Shown: positions 46,856 to 56,097 of the stretch, in pieces
Position numbering within the stretch: position 1 is the stretch's first letter
Layout: each line of letters begins with the position of its first letter
Origin: Nocardia concava NBRC 100430
GTDB lineage: Bacteria; Actinomycetota; Actinomycetes; Mycobacteriales; Mycobacteriaceae
DNA length: 64,000 nt
Direction: 5' to 3'
Assembly: GCF_000308815.1 (NCBI RefSeq)
Contig: NZ_BAFX01000017.1
Span: 124,001-188,000 of the forward strand
Notes under the pieces: generated by a model
What the model was told of the DNA's origin: nothing
The model's input: the letters and a program-made list of their open reading frames with translations, nothing else
The model's database searches: none
Translations under genes and position numbers: made by a program

Positions 46856-47599
46856 TTACCGGGTGCAGTTGTGAACGAACGGGAGCTTCTCCGACCAGCG
46901 CTGCGAGTTCGGGTCGTAGGCCTGGATGTAGGCGTCGTTGACCTTCTTGCAGGAGGAGCCGAAGCCGCTGGTGGGGTCCCACATATTGGTCTCGTAGCCG
47001 AAGGAGGCGCCGGGGTAGCCGTTGTGGGCGCCGGCGGTCACGGTGTAGGTCGCGAGGCGAGTTCCGTTGTTGCTGTTGACGATCAGGGTGATGGTGCCGT
47101 TGTTGAAGTGGTCGCCGTTGATCTTGTACTGGCTGCCCGAATCGGAGACGACCGTGCAGACGTCGCCGGTGCACTTGTTGCCGGAGACGTAGGTGGTGAG
47201 CCAGATGTTCAGCGACGCCTTGCGCGACGCCGCGGCGGCATTGTCGTCCTTGGCCTCCTGACGGACCGCGGTGGTCACGCACACCACGTCGCCGTCGTAG
47301 GCCTCCCGCCACACGAACCCGTTGACACAGGTGTTCGGCCCGTACGCGCCGCCCCCGGCCCGCCGCGATCCGGCGGCCGCATTGTCGGCGCGGGCCTGAT
47401 CGCGCGTAGCCGGCTTCACGCAAACATGGTCGGCCGCATTGGCTTCCCGCCAGACATACCCTTCCTGACAGGTATCGGGCCCATAGTCGCCGCCGGCATT
47501 GGCGACCCCCATGCTCCCCAGAAATCCGAGACTTGCGGTACCGACGACGGCCGCTGCGAGCGCGGCGCGGGCGGCGGTACGGACGTGAGTGGCGATCAT
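46856..47599 (-). CDS. Secreted protein with duplicated Cys motif
   Basis: 247 residues from ATG 47599 with a signal peptide (ARAALAAAVVGTASLGFLGS...NAGG). The mature protein begins with two tandem ~47-residue units, each with Y-G-P-x-T-C-x-x-G-x-V/F-W-R-E-A, then D-x-V-C-V and x-N-A-A-A. Each unit has one Cys pair. A separate beta-rich domain follows (about 120-247, GNKCTGDVCTVV to FVHNCTR). The repeat unit is seen in other Nocardia and Streptomyces exported proteins; its role is unknown. Extracellular location is likely. Confidence 0.75.
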   Translation of the reverse strand: MIATHVRTAARAALAAAVVGTASLGFLGSMGVANAGGDYGPDTCQEGYVWREANAADHVCVKPATRDQARADNAAAGSRRAGGGAYGPNTCVNGFVWREAYDGDVVCVTTAVRQEAKDDNAAAASRKASLNIWLTTYVSGNKCTGDVCTVVSDSGSQYKINGDHFNNGTITLIVNSNNGTRLATYTVTAGAHNGYPGASFGYETNMWDPTSGFGSSCKKVNDAYIQAYDPNSQRWSEKLPFVHNCTR

Positions 47600-47678
47600 C
47601 GGTGTGCATTCCTTCGTGTGGTGCTGATCGTGTGCACCGAGAATGCGGGCCCCGACTAATGGCCAACCAACGGAAAAC

Positions 47679-48287
47679 TCATTGTTTGTGGGGCTGTTCG
47701 CGGCCGGTGGCGAAGAGTAGGAGGGTGGCGATGGGGGCCTCGAGGGGGTGGCCGGTGCCTGCGGTCCAGGTCGTGTCGGTGGCTATGAGGCGGTGGGTGG
47801 TCAGGGTCTTCCGGATGCCGAAGGTGCCTGCGTGGCAGATGCGGTCCAGGGCCACTTGGGCTGCGGGGGTGGGGATTTCGCGGGGGAGGCCCAGAGGGAT
47901 GGCGATGTCCTGGCCGTGGACGAGTAGGTCCATGAGGCGGTCGGCGGGGGTGGTGCCGGGTGGGGTGGTGCGGTGGTTGATGGTGGCGTGGAGTTGGGTC
48001 AGGAGGTCCGCGGTGGTCGATTGGCGTGCGTGGCGGATGGCGGTGTCGCGGATCATGGCGTGCAGGTTGCCGCGGGCTCGGATCAGGCCGATCAGGAGTG
48101 CGGAGAATGTGGGGTCGGCCGAGAGGATGATGTGGGCGACTACGTCGCGGATTCGCCAACTATCGCAGAGTGATTCGTGATTCCACTGGTCCTCGGACAA
48201 GGTTGTCAGCAAGGCGTGCAGGGTGGTGCGTTCGGTGGCGACGGCGTGCCAGATGCGGTCGGGGGTCATCGATTCGGTGGTGGTCAT
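47679..48287 (-). CDS. Maleylpyruvate isomerase-like (mycothiol/DinB) protein
   Basis: 202 residues from ATG 48287. The N-terminal motif WNHESLCDSWRIRDVVAHI matches the mycothiol-dependent maleylpyruvate isomerase N-terminal domain, whose His residues bind metal; a second conserved His lies in DLLVHGQDIAIPLG. Members use mycothiol or are uncharacterised. It is divergent from the MerR gene at 48347 with a 59-bp gap, so MerR probably regulates it. Confidence 0.8.
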   Translation of the reverse strand: MTTTESMTPDRIWHAVATERTTLHALLTTLSEDQWNHESLCDSWRIRDVVAHIILSADPTFSALLIGLIRARGNLHAMIRDTAIRHARQSTTADLLTQLHATINHRTTPPGTTPADRLMDLLVHGQDIAIPLGLPREIPTPAAQVALDRICHAGTFGIRKTLTTHRLIATDTTWTAGTGHPLEAPIATLLLFATGREQPHKQ

Positions 48288-48346
48288 GAGGGTCTCCCGG
48301 GTCGGTGTCCCAGTACCGTAGAAATTCCAGCCGGGTGGAGGTTCCA

Positions 48347-49213
48347 GTGAATGTGACTCATGGCATACGCCCTCGCGGGTGGATCGGTATCGGCGAGCTG
48401 TCGCGCCGCACGGGTGTGCCGGTGCGGACGATCCGGTTCTATTGCGATGAAGGGGTTCTGGAGTCGGGGCGGAGTTCGGGCGGGCATCGGGCGTTCGATC
48501 CGGTGGCCGCGGTGGATCGGCTCGCGCTGGTGCGTCGGCTGCGCGGGCTGGGGTTGGGGCTCGGCGCGATCGCGGAGGTGCTGGGCGGTTCGCGCAGTGT
48601 GGCCGAGGCGGCGGCGGCCGAGCGGCGGGCGGTGGAGGCCGAGCTGGGTGAGCTGACGCGGCGGCGTGAGGTGCTGCGGGCGGTCACGGATCCGGGGCGC
48701 GCGCATCGGGAGGTGACGGCGTTCTGGTCGCGGATTCTGGAACCGTTGCCCGCGGAGCTGTTCGACGCGTTCCTCGAGATGAACGCGCCCGCACCGACCG
48801 ATGAGCCGGATCCGCGGCGGCTGCTCGCCTATGGCGAACTGGTCGGGATGATCAGCGAGCCCGGCCTGTCCGCCGCCATGTCCCGGCTGCTGTGGCGATC
48901 GGATCCGGCCGGGGTCCGGCACCCGCGGGCGCTGCTCACCGGAGTCGCCGAGGCGTGCGAATCCGTCGGCGGGTTGCTCGTGGCGAACGAACCACCGCGC
49001 GCGGGAGCCGAACTCGACCGGTTCGTCGCGGCGCACGCCCGGGCGCGCGGTGTGCGCGATACGGCCGGTCTGCGCCGGCGACTGCTGTCCGGCGCGACCG
49101 ATTCCGACGAGCGCGTCCAGCGCTACTGGAGCTTGACCGCCGAGATCACCGGCACCGTGACGACCGGTGCCGCCCACTATTGGTTGTACGAGGCGCTGAC
49201 CCGATCCGCTTGA
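48347..49213 (+). CDS. MerR-family transcriptional regulator
   Basis: 288 residues from GTG 48347 with GTGGAGG 5 nt upstream; GTG 48353 is an alternative. The winged HTH is IGELSRRTGVPVRTIRFYCDEGVLESGRSSGGHRAFDPVAAVDRL, followed by a helical dimerisation region and a long helical C-terminal domain (about 115-288) that may bind a ligand. No metal-binding Cys cluster is seen, so it is not a metal-sensing MerR. Divergent from the DinB/isomerase-like gene, its likely target. Confidence 0.88.
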   Translation: MNVTHGIRPRGWIGIGELSRRTGVPVRTIRFYCDEGVLESGRSSGGHRAFDPVAAVDRLALVRRLRGLGLGLGAIAEVLGGSRSVAEAAAAERRAVEAELGELTRRREVLRAVTDPGRAHREVTAFWSRILEPLPAELFDAFLEMNAPAPTDEPDPRRLLAYGELVGMISEPGLSAAMSRLLWRSDPAGVRHPRALLTGVAEACESVGGLLVANEPPRAGAELDRFVAAHARARGVRDTAGLRRRLLSGATDSDERVQRYWSLTAEITGTVTTGAAHYWLYEALTRSA

Positions 49214-49216
49214 GCG

Positions 49217-50164
49217 TCACGGGTTTTCGTTGGCGGTGTCCGACAGCCAGTTGCGCAGCCAGGCGGTGGCGGTGGTGCCGTTGCCGTCGACGACGTAGCG
49301 CGGGTAGGACTGGTGCACGCCCGAGGCCAGGAACTGCTGGACCTGGCGCAGCCACTGCTCGCTCGACGGATCGTCGGCGGGTGCGGACAGGATCGCCGAC
49401 CAGCCGGGCATCAGCGCCTCGGCGAGGATGGACTGGAAGGTCAGCAGGTAGCTCGGAATCTGCAGCGGATCCTCGGCGGTGAGCTGGGTGAGCAGACCCG
49501 CCGAGCGCCCGGCCAGATCGTCGGTCGGCACCGAGCAGTAGAGGTCGCCCGCGGCGCAGAAGGTGCGGACCTTCGGGCTGAGCCAGCCGAAGCCGCCCGC
49601 CCGCGCGCCGCCCGCGCCGGTACCGGGGACGTGGGGGCCCACGATGGCGTCGGCGGGGGAGCGGCGCGGATCGGACACCAGGCCCACCGCGGCCACCCGG
49701 TCGGGCGGGATGACGCCCAGGCCGGTGCCGATCTCGGAGGCGAGGTCGCCCGCCGCGTCGGCGCCCTGGCTGTAGCCGATGAGGGCGAAACGTGTTGCGG
49801 CGCAGCGGGCGGCGGTGCCGGCGATCATGGCGCGGGCCGCGTTCACCGCCTCGCGCTTGGAGCGGCCGTAGATCTCGCCGTCCCAGGGGAAGGCGGTGGC
49901 CGGGTAGCTGACGTAGTCGGTGCGGACGGTGCCGGGGAGTCCGCGGGTGACCTGGGCGAGCATGCCCGGCTTCGGGTCGTCCTTGGAGGTCTCCCAGGTG
50001 CCGGGCACCGCGATGACATTGAGTCCGGGGCAGTCGGCGGGTGCGGCCTGGGCGCGGGGTGCGCCGGTGGCCGTGAGGATTCCGGCGGCGGTGGCCAGGA
50101 CCGCCGCGAGCGCGCCGCCCGCTACTTTGAAGGATCGCACTGTTCGAAAGGACAAGGTTCGCAC
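49217..50164 (-). CDS. Cutinase family exported hydrolase
   Basis: 315 residues from GTG 50164 (GTG 50140 possible). A signal peptide ends near AQA-APADC. The nucleophile Ser132 is in GYSQGA. The Asp and His lie further C-terminal, likely in CAAGDLYC and the HQSYPRYV region. Pairs of Cys flank the active site as in cutinases. This type, with the mycobacterial Rv3802c-like layout (GTWETS and SYPAT motifs), hydrolyses envelope lipids such as trehalose or phospholipid esters. Residue roles beyond Ser are by family analogy. Confidence 0.82.
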   Translation of the reverse strand: MRTLSFRTVRSFKVAGGALAAVLATAAGILTATGAPRAQAAPADCPGLNVIAVPGTWETSKDDPKPGMLAQVTRGLPGTVRTDYVSYPATAFPWDGEIYGRSKREAVNAARAMIAGTAARCAATRFALIGYSQGADAAGDLASEIGTGLGVIPPDRVAAVGLVSDPRRSPADAIVGPHVPGTGAGGARAGGFGWLSPKVRTFCAAGDLYCSVPTDDLAGRSAGLLTQLTAEDPLQIPSYLLTFQSILAEALMPGWSAILSAPADDPSSEQWLRQVQQFLASGVHQSYPRYVVDGNGTTATAWLRNWLSDTANENP

Positions 50165-50634
50165 CCCTTGTTCGGATCGTTCGGTCGACTTCTCCCCATA
50201 ACGCGGGGTTGGTGCCCGTGCGCGTCCTCTGTGCGGTCATCGGTGCATAACGGTGGGTTTGCCTGAGCGGAGGGCGGCACGTCGAGGCGAACATACCAAA
50301 GGAACTGGTTGGTCAGGCGGCGACTTGGCAGAGAAACGCCGAGACCCGGACAAAGCGGATTCGCGAGGGGGCGAAGGAACTTCGGGTGCCGCGTTATCCC
50401 GTGAATTCCGGGACCGGCCGCACTTATATCGAATGGCTGTCGTCGTGCGCCGCTCATCGCGTTGTGCTGACCGTTCGCCGAATCGAATTCGCCAGCCGTT
50501 GTTGGACGGGTGACTTGGACCGTCATCTGTGGAAACATTGCGGCTCGGGAGTCGCCCCCCGCGGGAAATTCCGGACGATGCGTCCGCGAAGCGGCGGGGT
50601 GTCGGGAAGGGAGTCGGCTGCTGTGACGGGCCGA
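50165..50634. other. 470-bp region upstream of the XRE regulator
   Basis: The frame of the downstream regulator is open from 50386, but this part shows no recognisable domain and no good ribosome site, so it is probably non-coding. A ribosome-like GGGAAGGGA occurs at about 50603-50611. No tRNA or clear repeat was noticed. Confidence 0.5.
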
Positions 50635-51405
50635 ATGGACAACATCGGAAGCCGGTCGCGGATATCGCTTCCCACCTTCGGTGACGTGCTGCGGAGGCTA
50701 CGCGAGGAACGCGGGGTCTCCCGGGAGCGGCTGGCCTTCGGGGCGGGGGTGAGCGCCAGCTATGTCGCACAGCTGGAACAGGGCGGTAAGGCGAAACCGA
50801 CCCGGTCGGTGGTGGACGCGCTGGTGCGCTGCCTGGAACGCTGGAATCCGGTGTCGGCCACCGAACTCCGCTATCTCCGCGATCTGGCCGGGCTCGGGAC
50901 CGGGGAATATCCGACGGTCGGGGAGTTGAAGAACTCGCTGAGCGAGGACGCCCTGCGCGCCCTGGACCTGCATTCCCCGAAGCTGGCCGCGCTGTACGAC
51001 ACCCGCGGAAATGTGCTGGCCGGGAACGAGGATTGGGCCGCCGCCTTTTCCGGACTGCGCGAGAACGGGAATCTCTTTCGCTGGATGTTCGCGGACCCGA
51101 TCGCGCGAAAGGTATTGGCCGATTGGGAAACCGAGGTCCGGCAATCGATCGGCTGGCTGCGCGGCACCGTGGGCGCGGCGGACGATCTCAGCGGATATGC
51201 CGACATAATGCGCGAGCTCGCCGAATTTCCCGAGTTTCGCGCCTTCTGGAACGAGGGCGGCGTGGGATTCGCGCCGCCGGTCCGGACATTGCGGTTGCGG
51301 GATCGGAACACGGGTGCGCTGCGGCAGTTCCGGGTGCAGGTGGGGCTGCTGGGGGACACACCCCACGCGGGTCTCATCGTGGGCACCCTGGGCATACCGG
51401 TCTGA
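50635..51405 (+). CDS. XRE/HTH regulator with MmyB-like ligand domain
   Basis: 256 residues from ATG 50635; GTG 50623 is an alternative. The HTH is FGDVLRRLREERGVSRERLAFGAGVSASYVAQLEQGGKAKPTRSVVDAL. The C-terminal part matches the MmyB-like ligand-binding fold: LHSPKLAALYDTRGNVLAGNEDWAAAF, NLFRWMFADPIARKVLADWE, and VRTLRLRDRNTGALRQFRVQVG. In Streptomyces and others such regulators control an adjacent short-chain oxidoreductase or secondary metabolism genes. No such neighbour is seen here; the target is unknown. Confidence 0.85.
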   Translation: MDNIGSRSRISLPTFGDVLRRLREERGVSRERLAFGAGVSASYVAQLEQGGKAKPTRSVVDALVRCLERWNPVSATELRYLRDLAGLGTGEYPTVGELKNSLSEDALRALDLHSPKLAALYDTRGNVLAGNEDWAAAFSGLRENGNLFRWMFADPIARKVLADWETEVRQSIGWLRGTVGAADDLSGYADIMRELAEFPEFRAFWNEGGVGFAPPVRTLRLRDRNTGALRQFRVQVGLLGDTPHAGLIVGTLGIPV

Positions 51406-51427
51406 GCTGAGGCTGTACCCGTCCGGC

Positions 51428-51913
51428 TCAGGCTGCCGGGCGCAGGATCACGACCGGGATCTCGCGCTCGGCCCAGGCCTGATAGGTCTCGAAGTCGGCG
51501 TAGGCCTCGACCAGCAGCGGCCAGAGCCGGGCGCGCTGTGCGGGATCGGCGGTGACGGCGTGCACGGCGAACCGCCGCGGCCCGATCTGGATGTGGGTGT
51601 CCGGGTGCGCGACCAGATTGCGATACCACTGCGGATGCTTGGGCAGCCCGCCCTGCGAGGCGACCACCACGATGTCCGGGCCGTCGGTGATGTACAGCAG
51701 CGGCACGGTGTAGACGGTCGCGGTCTTGCGGCCGCGGTGCTCGAGCAGCAGCGTCGGCACCGGTTTGCGGAAACCCGCCCCGATGCGCCACTTGCCGCCG
51801 ATCCGGCCGCCGGTGCGGCGGTAGAGCCAGACCTGTGCTTTCCCAACGTGTTTGAAGATCTTGGGCAGCACGGGGGAGTCGAGTTGGGCGGGCCGGGGCG
51901 GGATGGTCGTCAT
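51428..51913 (-). CDS. Deazaflavin (F420)-dependent nitroreductase family protein
   Basis: 161 residues from ATG 51913. The split-barrel fold of the Ddn family is indicated by LEHRGRKTATVYTVPLLYITDGPDIVVVASQGGLPKHPQWYRNLVAHPDTHIQIG, with the conserved G-R-K-T and N-P/H-x-W-Y-x-N-L motifs that bind F420. Members reduce quinones, aflatoxins or nitroimidazoles. It is divergent from the TetR gene at 52020, and a 9-bp palindrome lies between the two. Confidence 0.88.
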   Translation of the reverse strand: MTTIPPRPAQLDSPVLPKIFKHVGKAQVWLYRRTGGRIGGKWRIGAGFRKPVPTLLLEHRGRKTATVYTVPLLYITDGPDIVVVASQGGLPKHPQWYRNLVAHPDTHIQIGPRRFAVHAVTADPAQRARLWPLLVEAYADFETYQAWAEREIPVVILRPAA

Positions 51914-51933
51914 GGGTTTCCTTTCGCCCTCTC

Positions 51934-51963
51934 GACCATACAGTCACTGCCATGTGTATGGTC
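51934..51963. promoter_or_regulatory. Operator-like palindrome between nitroreductase and TetR genes
   Basis: GACCATACA (51934-51942) is inverted exactly at 51955-51963 (TGTATGGTC), with a 12-bp spacer. It lies in the 106-bp divergent region, 21 bp from the start of the nitroreductase gene, where it would cover the promoter. Likely bound by the adjacent TetR protein. Confidence 0.65.
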
Positions 51964-52019
51964 AAGCCTCGGCGGTAACCTTCGGCACGACTGATCGCGA
52001 GCGAAAGGACGGCGATCCG

Positions 52020-52616
52020 GTGCGCACGCATGGATGGTCCGGGGCGGCACCCGCCGACGACGCGGAGGCCGTGGAACGCATCGTGGCCGCCGCGCGGCGG
52101 GCCATCGACCGCTCGGGCGAGGAGTTCAGCATTGCCGAGGTGGCCCGCGATCTCGGCGTCACCCGGCAGACGGTGTACCGCTATTTCCCCAGTGCCGAAG
52201 CGCTTCTGACGGCCACCGCCATTGCGCAGACGGAACATTTCCTGGATGTGCTGGCCGAGCGGCTCGGGGATATTCGTGATCCGGCGACCGCGGTGGTGGA
52301 AGGCATCGCCTATACGCTCGAGCGCCTGCCGGAGGAGAAGTATCTCGGGTTGTTGTTGCGCCCGGGACGCGCCAGCGCATTGTCGGCGGGCGTAACTTCC
52401 GATACCGCACGGTCTTTCGGGCGGACGCTCCTGGAGCGCTACTCGGTGGATTGGGCGGCGGCCGGATTCTCCGACAATGATCTCGACGAACTCGTGGAAC
52501 ACATGTTGCGGATCGTGCAATCGTTCGTCATCGATCCGGGGCGACCGCCGCGGCGCGGCAACGAGATTCGCAGCTATCTCTCGAGATGGGTTGCGCCCGC
52601 GCTGGCTTCGAGGTGA
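52020..52616 (+). CDS. TetR-family regulator
   Basis: 198 residues from GTG 52020 with AAAGGA upstream. The N-terminal HTH is FSIAEVARDLGVTRQTVYRYFPSAEALLTATA, typical of TetR. The helical C-terminal region (about 65-198) is the ligand and dimerisation domain. It probably represses itself and the divergent nitroreductase gene via the palindrome at 51934-51963. Confidence 0.85.
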   Translation: MRTHGWSGAAPADDAEAVERIVAAARRAIDRSGEEFSIAEVARDLGVTRQTVYRYFPSAEALLTATAIAQTEHFLDVLAERLGDIRDPATAVVEGIAYTLERLPEEKYLGLLLRPGRASALSAGVTSDTARSFGRTLLERYSVDWAAAGFSDNDLDELVEHMLRIVQSFVIDPGRPPRRGNEIRSYLSRWVAPALASR

Positions 52617-52771
52617 ATCTCGCATGCTGAAGCCCCGCGCGCCTTTTCGGGCGTACGAGGGATTGTAATTGTGCGACCAATGGTATGTTTTTTAATTCCT
52701 TTGGAGTTCACCGTGTTTCGACCGGGTAAACCCTACCATTGCCGTGGGGACGACAACGGAAGGATCACACC

Positions 52772-54379
52772 ATGTCGTTGATACCCGGCGCCTCCGCTAT
52801 CGGGCGCGGATTCAATATTCTGGGTACCTATGACGCGAAGTCGCTCACGTGGCAGATAGTCAATCTTGGTTCGGCGACCAAGACCTGGGAATTCAGGCCC
52901 ACGGGGATCACCTACGAAGTGCCGGAGAACGCCCGGCCCATCGAGTGGACCCACACCACGGGAACGTCCTACGTATACAACACGGTTGAGCAGTTCCAAT
53001 CGCATTTCTCGCAGAAGGCCGGTGTCAAGGCATCGTACGGGGGCTTCAGCGGCCAGTTCGATCTGGCGTACAAGAAGACCGTAAATACCGACCAGTCATA
53101 CTATTACGGTGGCTTCGAAGCCGAGTACACCGCATGGGAACTCGCCGTCGAAAATGCCTCCGAGTCCTGGCTCACTCCGGAGTTCCGCGACGATCCCGAT
53201 GTGAAGAATCTGCCCAGTACCTATACGCCGGAGAATCAAGAACAATTCTTCGCGGTGTTCCGAAAGTGGGGAACACATGTGGTCACCCACGTCGTGGTGG
53301 GCGGCAGCCTCGACTACTACGAGGCGGTGCAGACCAGCTACTCCAGCAACCAGCAGCAGATCAGCGCCAATATCGAACTCGAGTACAAGGCCGTGTTCAC
53401 CTCGAGCAAGGCCGAATCCCATACGCAGTGGGAGACGCTCGGCAAGAACTGGTCCAACAGCCGCGTGGTGCGGGTGATGACGGCCGGCGGTGATCCGAAG
53501 TTCGCGATGGACCACCTGAATCCGTCCTACGGCGACAACCACAACGTGATGTTCAGCCAGTGGACCGATTCGATCATGTCCTACCCGGGCGTCATGCGGT
53601 TCATCCTGCGGCCGCTGAGCGTGCTGTTCTCCGGCAACCAGGCCAAGGCGGTGGGAAATGCGCTGGAGGCCTACGTCAATGGCGCGATCCTGGTCATGGC
53701 CGATACCGCGTACACGCCCGGCACGGCACCCGGGCCCGGGAACGTGTCGACCAATTTCGGCATCATCACCAATGGCAATGTGGCCATCTCGCATCCGGCG
53801 GTGGAGCCGCCGCCCCCGCATGTGGTCAAGCCGGGGGTGGCCGCGCCGGTGGGCGGATACCAGGTGGCGCTGTACGACGACAACTACGTGCCGTTCATGG
53901 TCCACACGTACTACCAGACCTACATCGGGCACACGCTGAAGCCGAATCCCGAGATCTACAAGGCGATGATGGCCGATATCGATGCCGTCACCCAGCGCGG
54001 GTACATCGCCGCGATCAGCGGGTTCGGGATCGACCTGCAGAACTATCCGTCGCCGGAATTCCAGCGATGGCTATTGAGCGTCGGCGCGAGCATGGAGCAG
54101 TGGAAGAAGTTCCGCGGGTATACCGATCCGGCCGGGTCGGCCTGCTACGTGGTGGTGGGCAAGCAGGGGATGGCGCCCGGGCATGCCATCGAAATGCTGC
54201 AGGCGGTGTACTCGCCGAGCGACTGGATGAAGGAGCCGTATCTGTTCAATATGAACCCCTCGGCGCTGGGGCTGACCTATGGGCGCACGGCGCAGAAGCG
54301 GGCCGGGACGCACGTCTACGGTTCGCTGCTGCCACCGGAAAAGGAGGAGCACCGGCACAAGCCGGAGAAGCGTCACTAG
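52772..54379 (+). CDS. MACPF-domain protein
   Basis: 535 residues from ATG 52772 with GGAAGGA 8 nt upstream. Residues about 15-330 contain the membrane attack complex/perforin fold: the signature FFAVFRKWGTHVVTHVVVGGSL with W-G-T-H at 166-169, preceded by NTVEQFQSHFSQKAGVKASYGGFSGQFDLAYKK, where a first transmembrane-hairpin helix cluster would lie. The C-terminal ~180 residues are a separate domain (ALYDDNYVPFMVHTYYQTY, then YIAAISGFGIDLQNYPS), not recognised. No signal peptide is visible, so export would need lysis or another route. Upstream DNA is AT-rich. No immunity gene or secretion gene is adjacent. Confidence 0.82.
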   Translation: MSLIPGASAIGRGFNILGTYDAKSLTWQIVNLGSATKTWEFRPTGITYEVPENARPIEWTHTTGTSYVYNTVEQFQSHFSQKAGVKASYGGFSGQFDLAYKKTVNTDQSYYYGGFEAEYTAWELAVENASESWLTPEFRDDPDVKNLPSTYTPENQEQFFAVFRKWGTHVVTHVVVGGSLDYYEAVQTSYSSNQQQISANIELEYKAVFTSSKAESHTQWETLGKNWSNSRVVRVMTAGGDPKFAMDHLNPSYGDNHNVMFSQWTDSIMSYPGVMRFILRPLSVLFSGNQAKAVGNALEAYVNGAILVMADTAYTPGTAPGPGNVSTNFGIITNGNVAISHPAVEPPPPHVVKPGVAAPVGGYQVALYDDNYVPFMVHTYYQTYIGHTLKPNPEIYKAMMADIDAVTQRGYIAAISGFGIDLQNYPSPEFQRWLLSVGASMEQWKKFRGYTDPAGSACYVVVGKQGMAPGHAIEMLQAVYSPSDWMKEPYLFNMNPSALGLTYGRTAQKRAGTHVYGSLLPPEKEEHRHKPEKRH

Positions 54380-54581
54380 CCGGTAGGTAGTTCCGATCCC
54401 GTGCACCGGTCGCATTCGCGGCGGCCGGTGCATCGGCGTGCGTGCGGGATTGTGGAATCGGCTGTGCGGCGGATTCTTACACGCCTTTGTCATTCGTTTG
54501 AACAACGTTTGATTCTCGGTGCGCAGGATGCCTGTGAGCCGCTCGGAAGCGCCGGGCGGGAACGGGTGAGGGAGCGACGGG

Positions 54582-56078
54582 ATGCGCGCCGGAATACGGT
54601 CATGGGCGAGTTTCGCGGCGGTCGCGGCCATTGCGGCCGGACTGGTCACGGGATGCGATGCGGGAGAGAAGAATTCGGGTGCGCCGTCATGGTGCCCGGC
54701 GGTGGAAGGCTACGCGGTGGATTGCGGCACCGTGGAACGGCCATTGGTGGACGGCAATCCCGGACTCGGTACCGTGAATGTGGGATACGCGCTGATCAGG
54801 CATACCGGCAATGGCGCGGCAAAGGGCGCGATCCTGCCCAATCCCGGTGGCCCCGGGGTGCCGATGATCGCGCATGCCGCCGAGGCGGCGAAGCTGTCGG
54901 CGGAAATGCTGAGCGATCACGATGTGCTGCTCATCGATCCGCGCGGTACCGGGGTGTCGGATGCGCTGGATTGCGGTGTGGGAGAAGACGAATTCCAGCT
55001 GGGCACCCGCGAGCAACAGCGGGAGGCCGTAGGCCGGTGCGCGGATCGATTGGGGGACAAGGCCGCCGGATACACCTCGGCCGCGACTGTCGATGACTTC
55101 GATGCGGTGCGTGCGCGATTGGGGATCGACAAGGTGATTCCGTATGGCATCTCCTACGGGACCTATCTGCTGCCCATCTACGCGCAGCGGCATCCCGAGC
55201 ATGTGAGCGCCATGGTGCTGTCCGGTGCTTACCCGCACGACCACGATCCGTTGCAGCGACCCAATGCCGAGGCGGTTTCGCTTGCTCTGCAACGCATTTG
55301 CGAGCGTAGCGGGGTGTGTGACGGCAACCGTGCGGTCGAGGATCTGAAGACGGTGGCCGCACGCTTGCGGGAGCGGCCGATCACTGTTCAGGCCAAGGGG
55401 CCGGTCGTGCTGGACGAGGCCAAGCTGGCGAGCCTGGTGTTCGAGGCCGCCACCAGCAATGTGGGTGCCGATCCGGCCGCGATGACGCCGCTGGGCATGC
55501 TGCCCGCCGCATTGCATTCGGCCGTGCGGGGCGATGACAGCGGGCTGATCGAGTTCGTGAAGCTCACCACGATCGAACCGGGGTACGAGAACATCGGGCT
55601 CTACATCACGGTGGCCTGCAACGACTATCAGCCGTTGTGGTCGCGCGAGGCGGGCTTGTCCGAGCGCGAACAGCAGTATCGGGGCGCATTGACCGGGGCG
55701 GCCGGACAGTTCGGGGCGTTCAGCGCCGAGGGCTTCGCGGGCGGTCAGCGCGACGGCGGCGACGCCTGCCTGCGCTGGCCCGGCATTCCCGGCCATCAGC
55801 GGCCCGCCGAGGTGCGCACCGCCATGCCCGATGTCCCGGTGCTGGTGCTGTCGGGTGACCTGGACGCCATCACCCCCGATGCCAACGGCAAGCTGGCCGC
55901 CGCGAAGTTCGCCCGCTCGACCTTCATCTCGGTCCCGAACACCGGGCACGTGCCGGATCTCGAGCCGAGCGGATGCGTGGTCGGCCTGATCGCGGGCTTC
56001 GTGCGCACCGGCACCGTGCAGGGTGCGGAGTGCGTCGCGTCGGTGCCGCCGATCGCCGTGGCGCCGGTCACGAACTGA
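54582..56078 (+). CDS. Exported alpha/beta hydrolase lipoprotein (TAP-like)
   Basis: 498 residues from ATG 54582. The signal sequence ends in a lipobox V-T-G-C. The catalytic Ser is in [10 protein letters not shown], the Asp in SGDLDAITP and the His in [12 protein letters not shown], with the C-terminal TAP-like part typical of tripeptidyl aminopeptidase/Hip1-type hydrolases. PNPGGPGVP is the oxyanion-hole region. It probably cleaves peptides or esters at the cell surface. It precedes the two-component genes by only 19 bp and could share their transcript. Confidence 0.88.
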   Translation: MRAGIRSWASFAAVAAIAAGLVTGCDAGEKNSGAPSWCPAVEGYAVDCGTVERPLVDGNPGLGTVNVGYALIRHTGNGAAKGAILPNPGGPGVPMIAHAAEAAKLSAEMLSDHDVLLIDPRGTGVSDALDCGVGEDEFQLGTREQQREAVGRCADRLGDKAAGYTSAATVDDFDAVRARLGIDKVIPYGISYGTYLLPIYAQRHPEHVSAMVLSGAYPHDHDPLQRPNAEAVSLALQRICERSGVCDGNRAVEDLKTVAARLRERPITVQAKGPVVLDEAKLASLVFEAATSNVGADPAAMTPLGMLPAALHSAVRGDDSGLIEFVKLTTIEPGYENIGLYITVACNDYQPLWSREAGLSEREQQYRGALTGAAGQFGAFSAEGFAGGQRDGGDACLRWPGIPGHQRPAEVRTAMPDVPVLVLSGDLDAITPDANGKLAAAKFARSTFISVPNTGHVPDLEPSGCVVGLIAGFVRTGTVQGAECVASVPPIAVAPVTN

Positions 56079-56097
56079 CGGGTGGATTGCTGTGAAT

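Noticed and set aside
48288..48346. A specific MerR operator in the divergent region
   Set aside because: No convincing dyad between a -35 and -10 box could be aligned; regulation is inferred from gene arrangement only.
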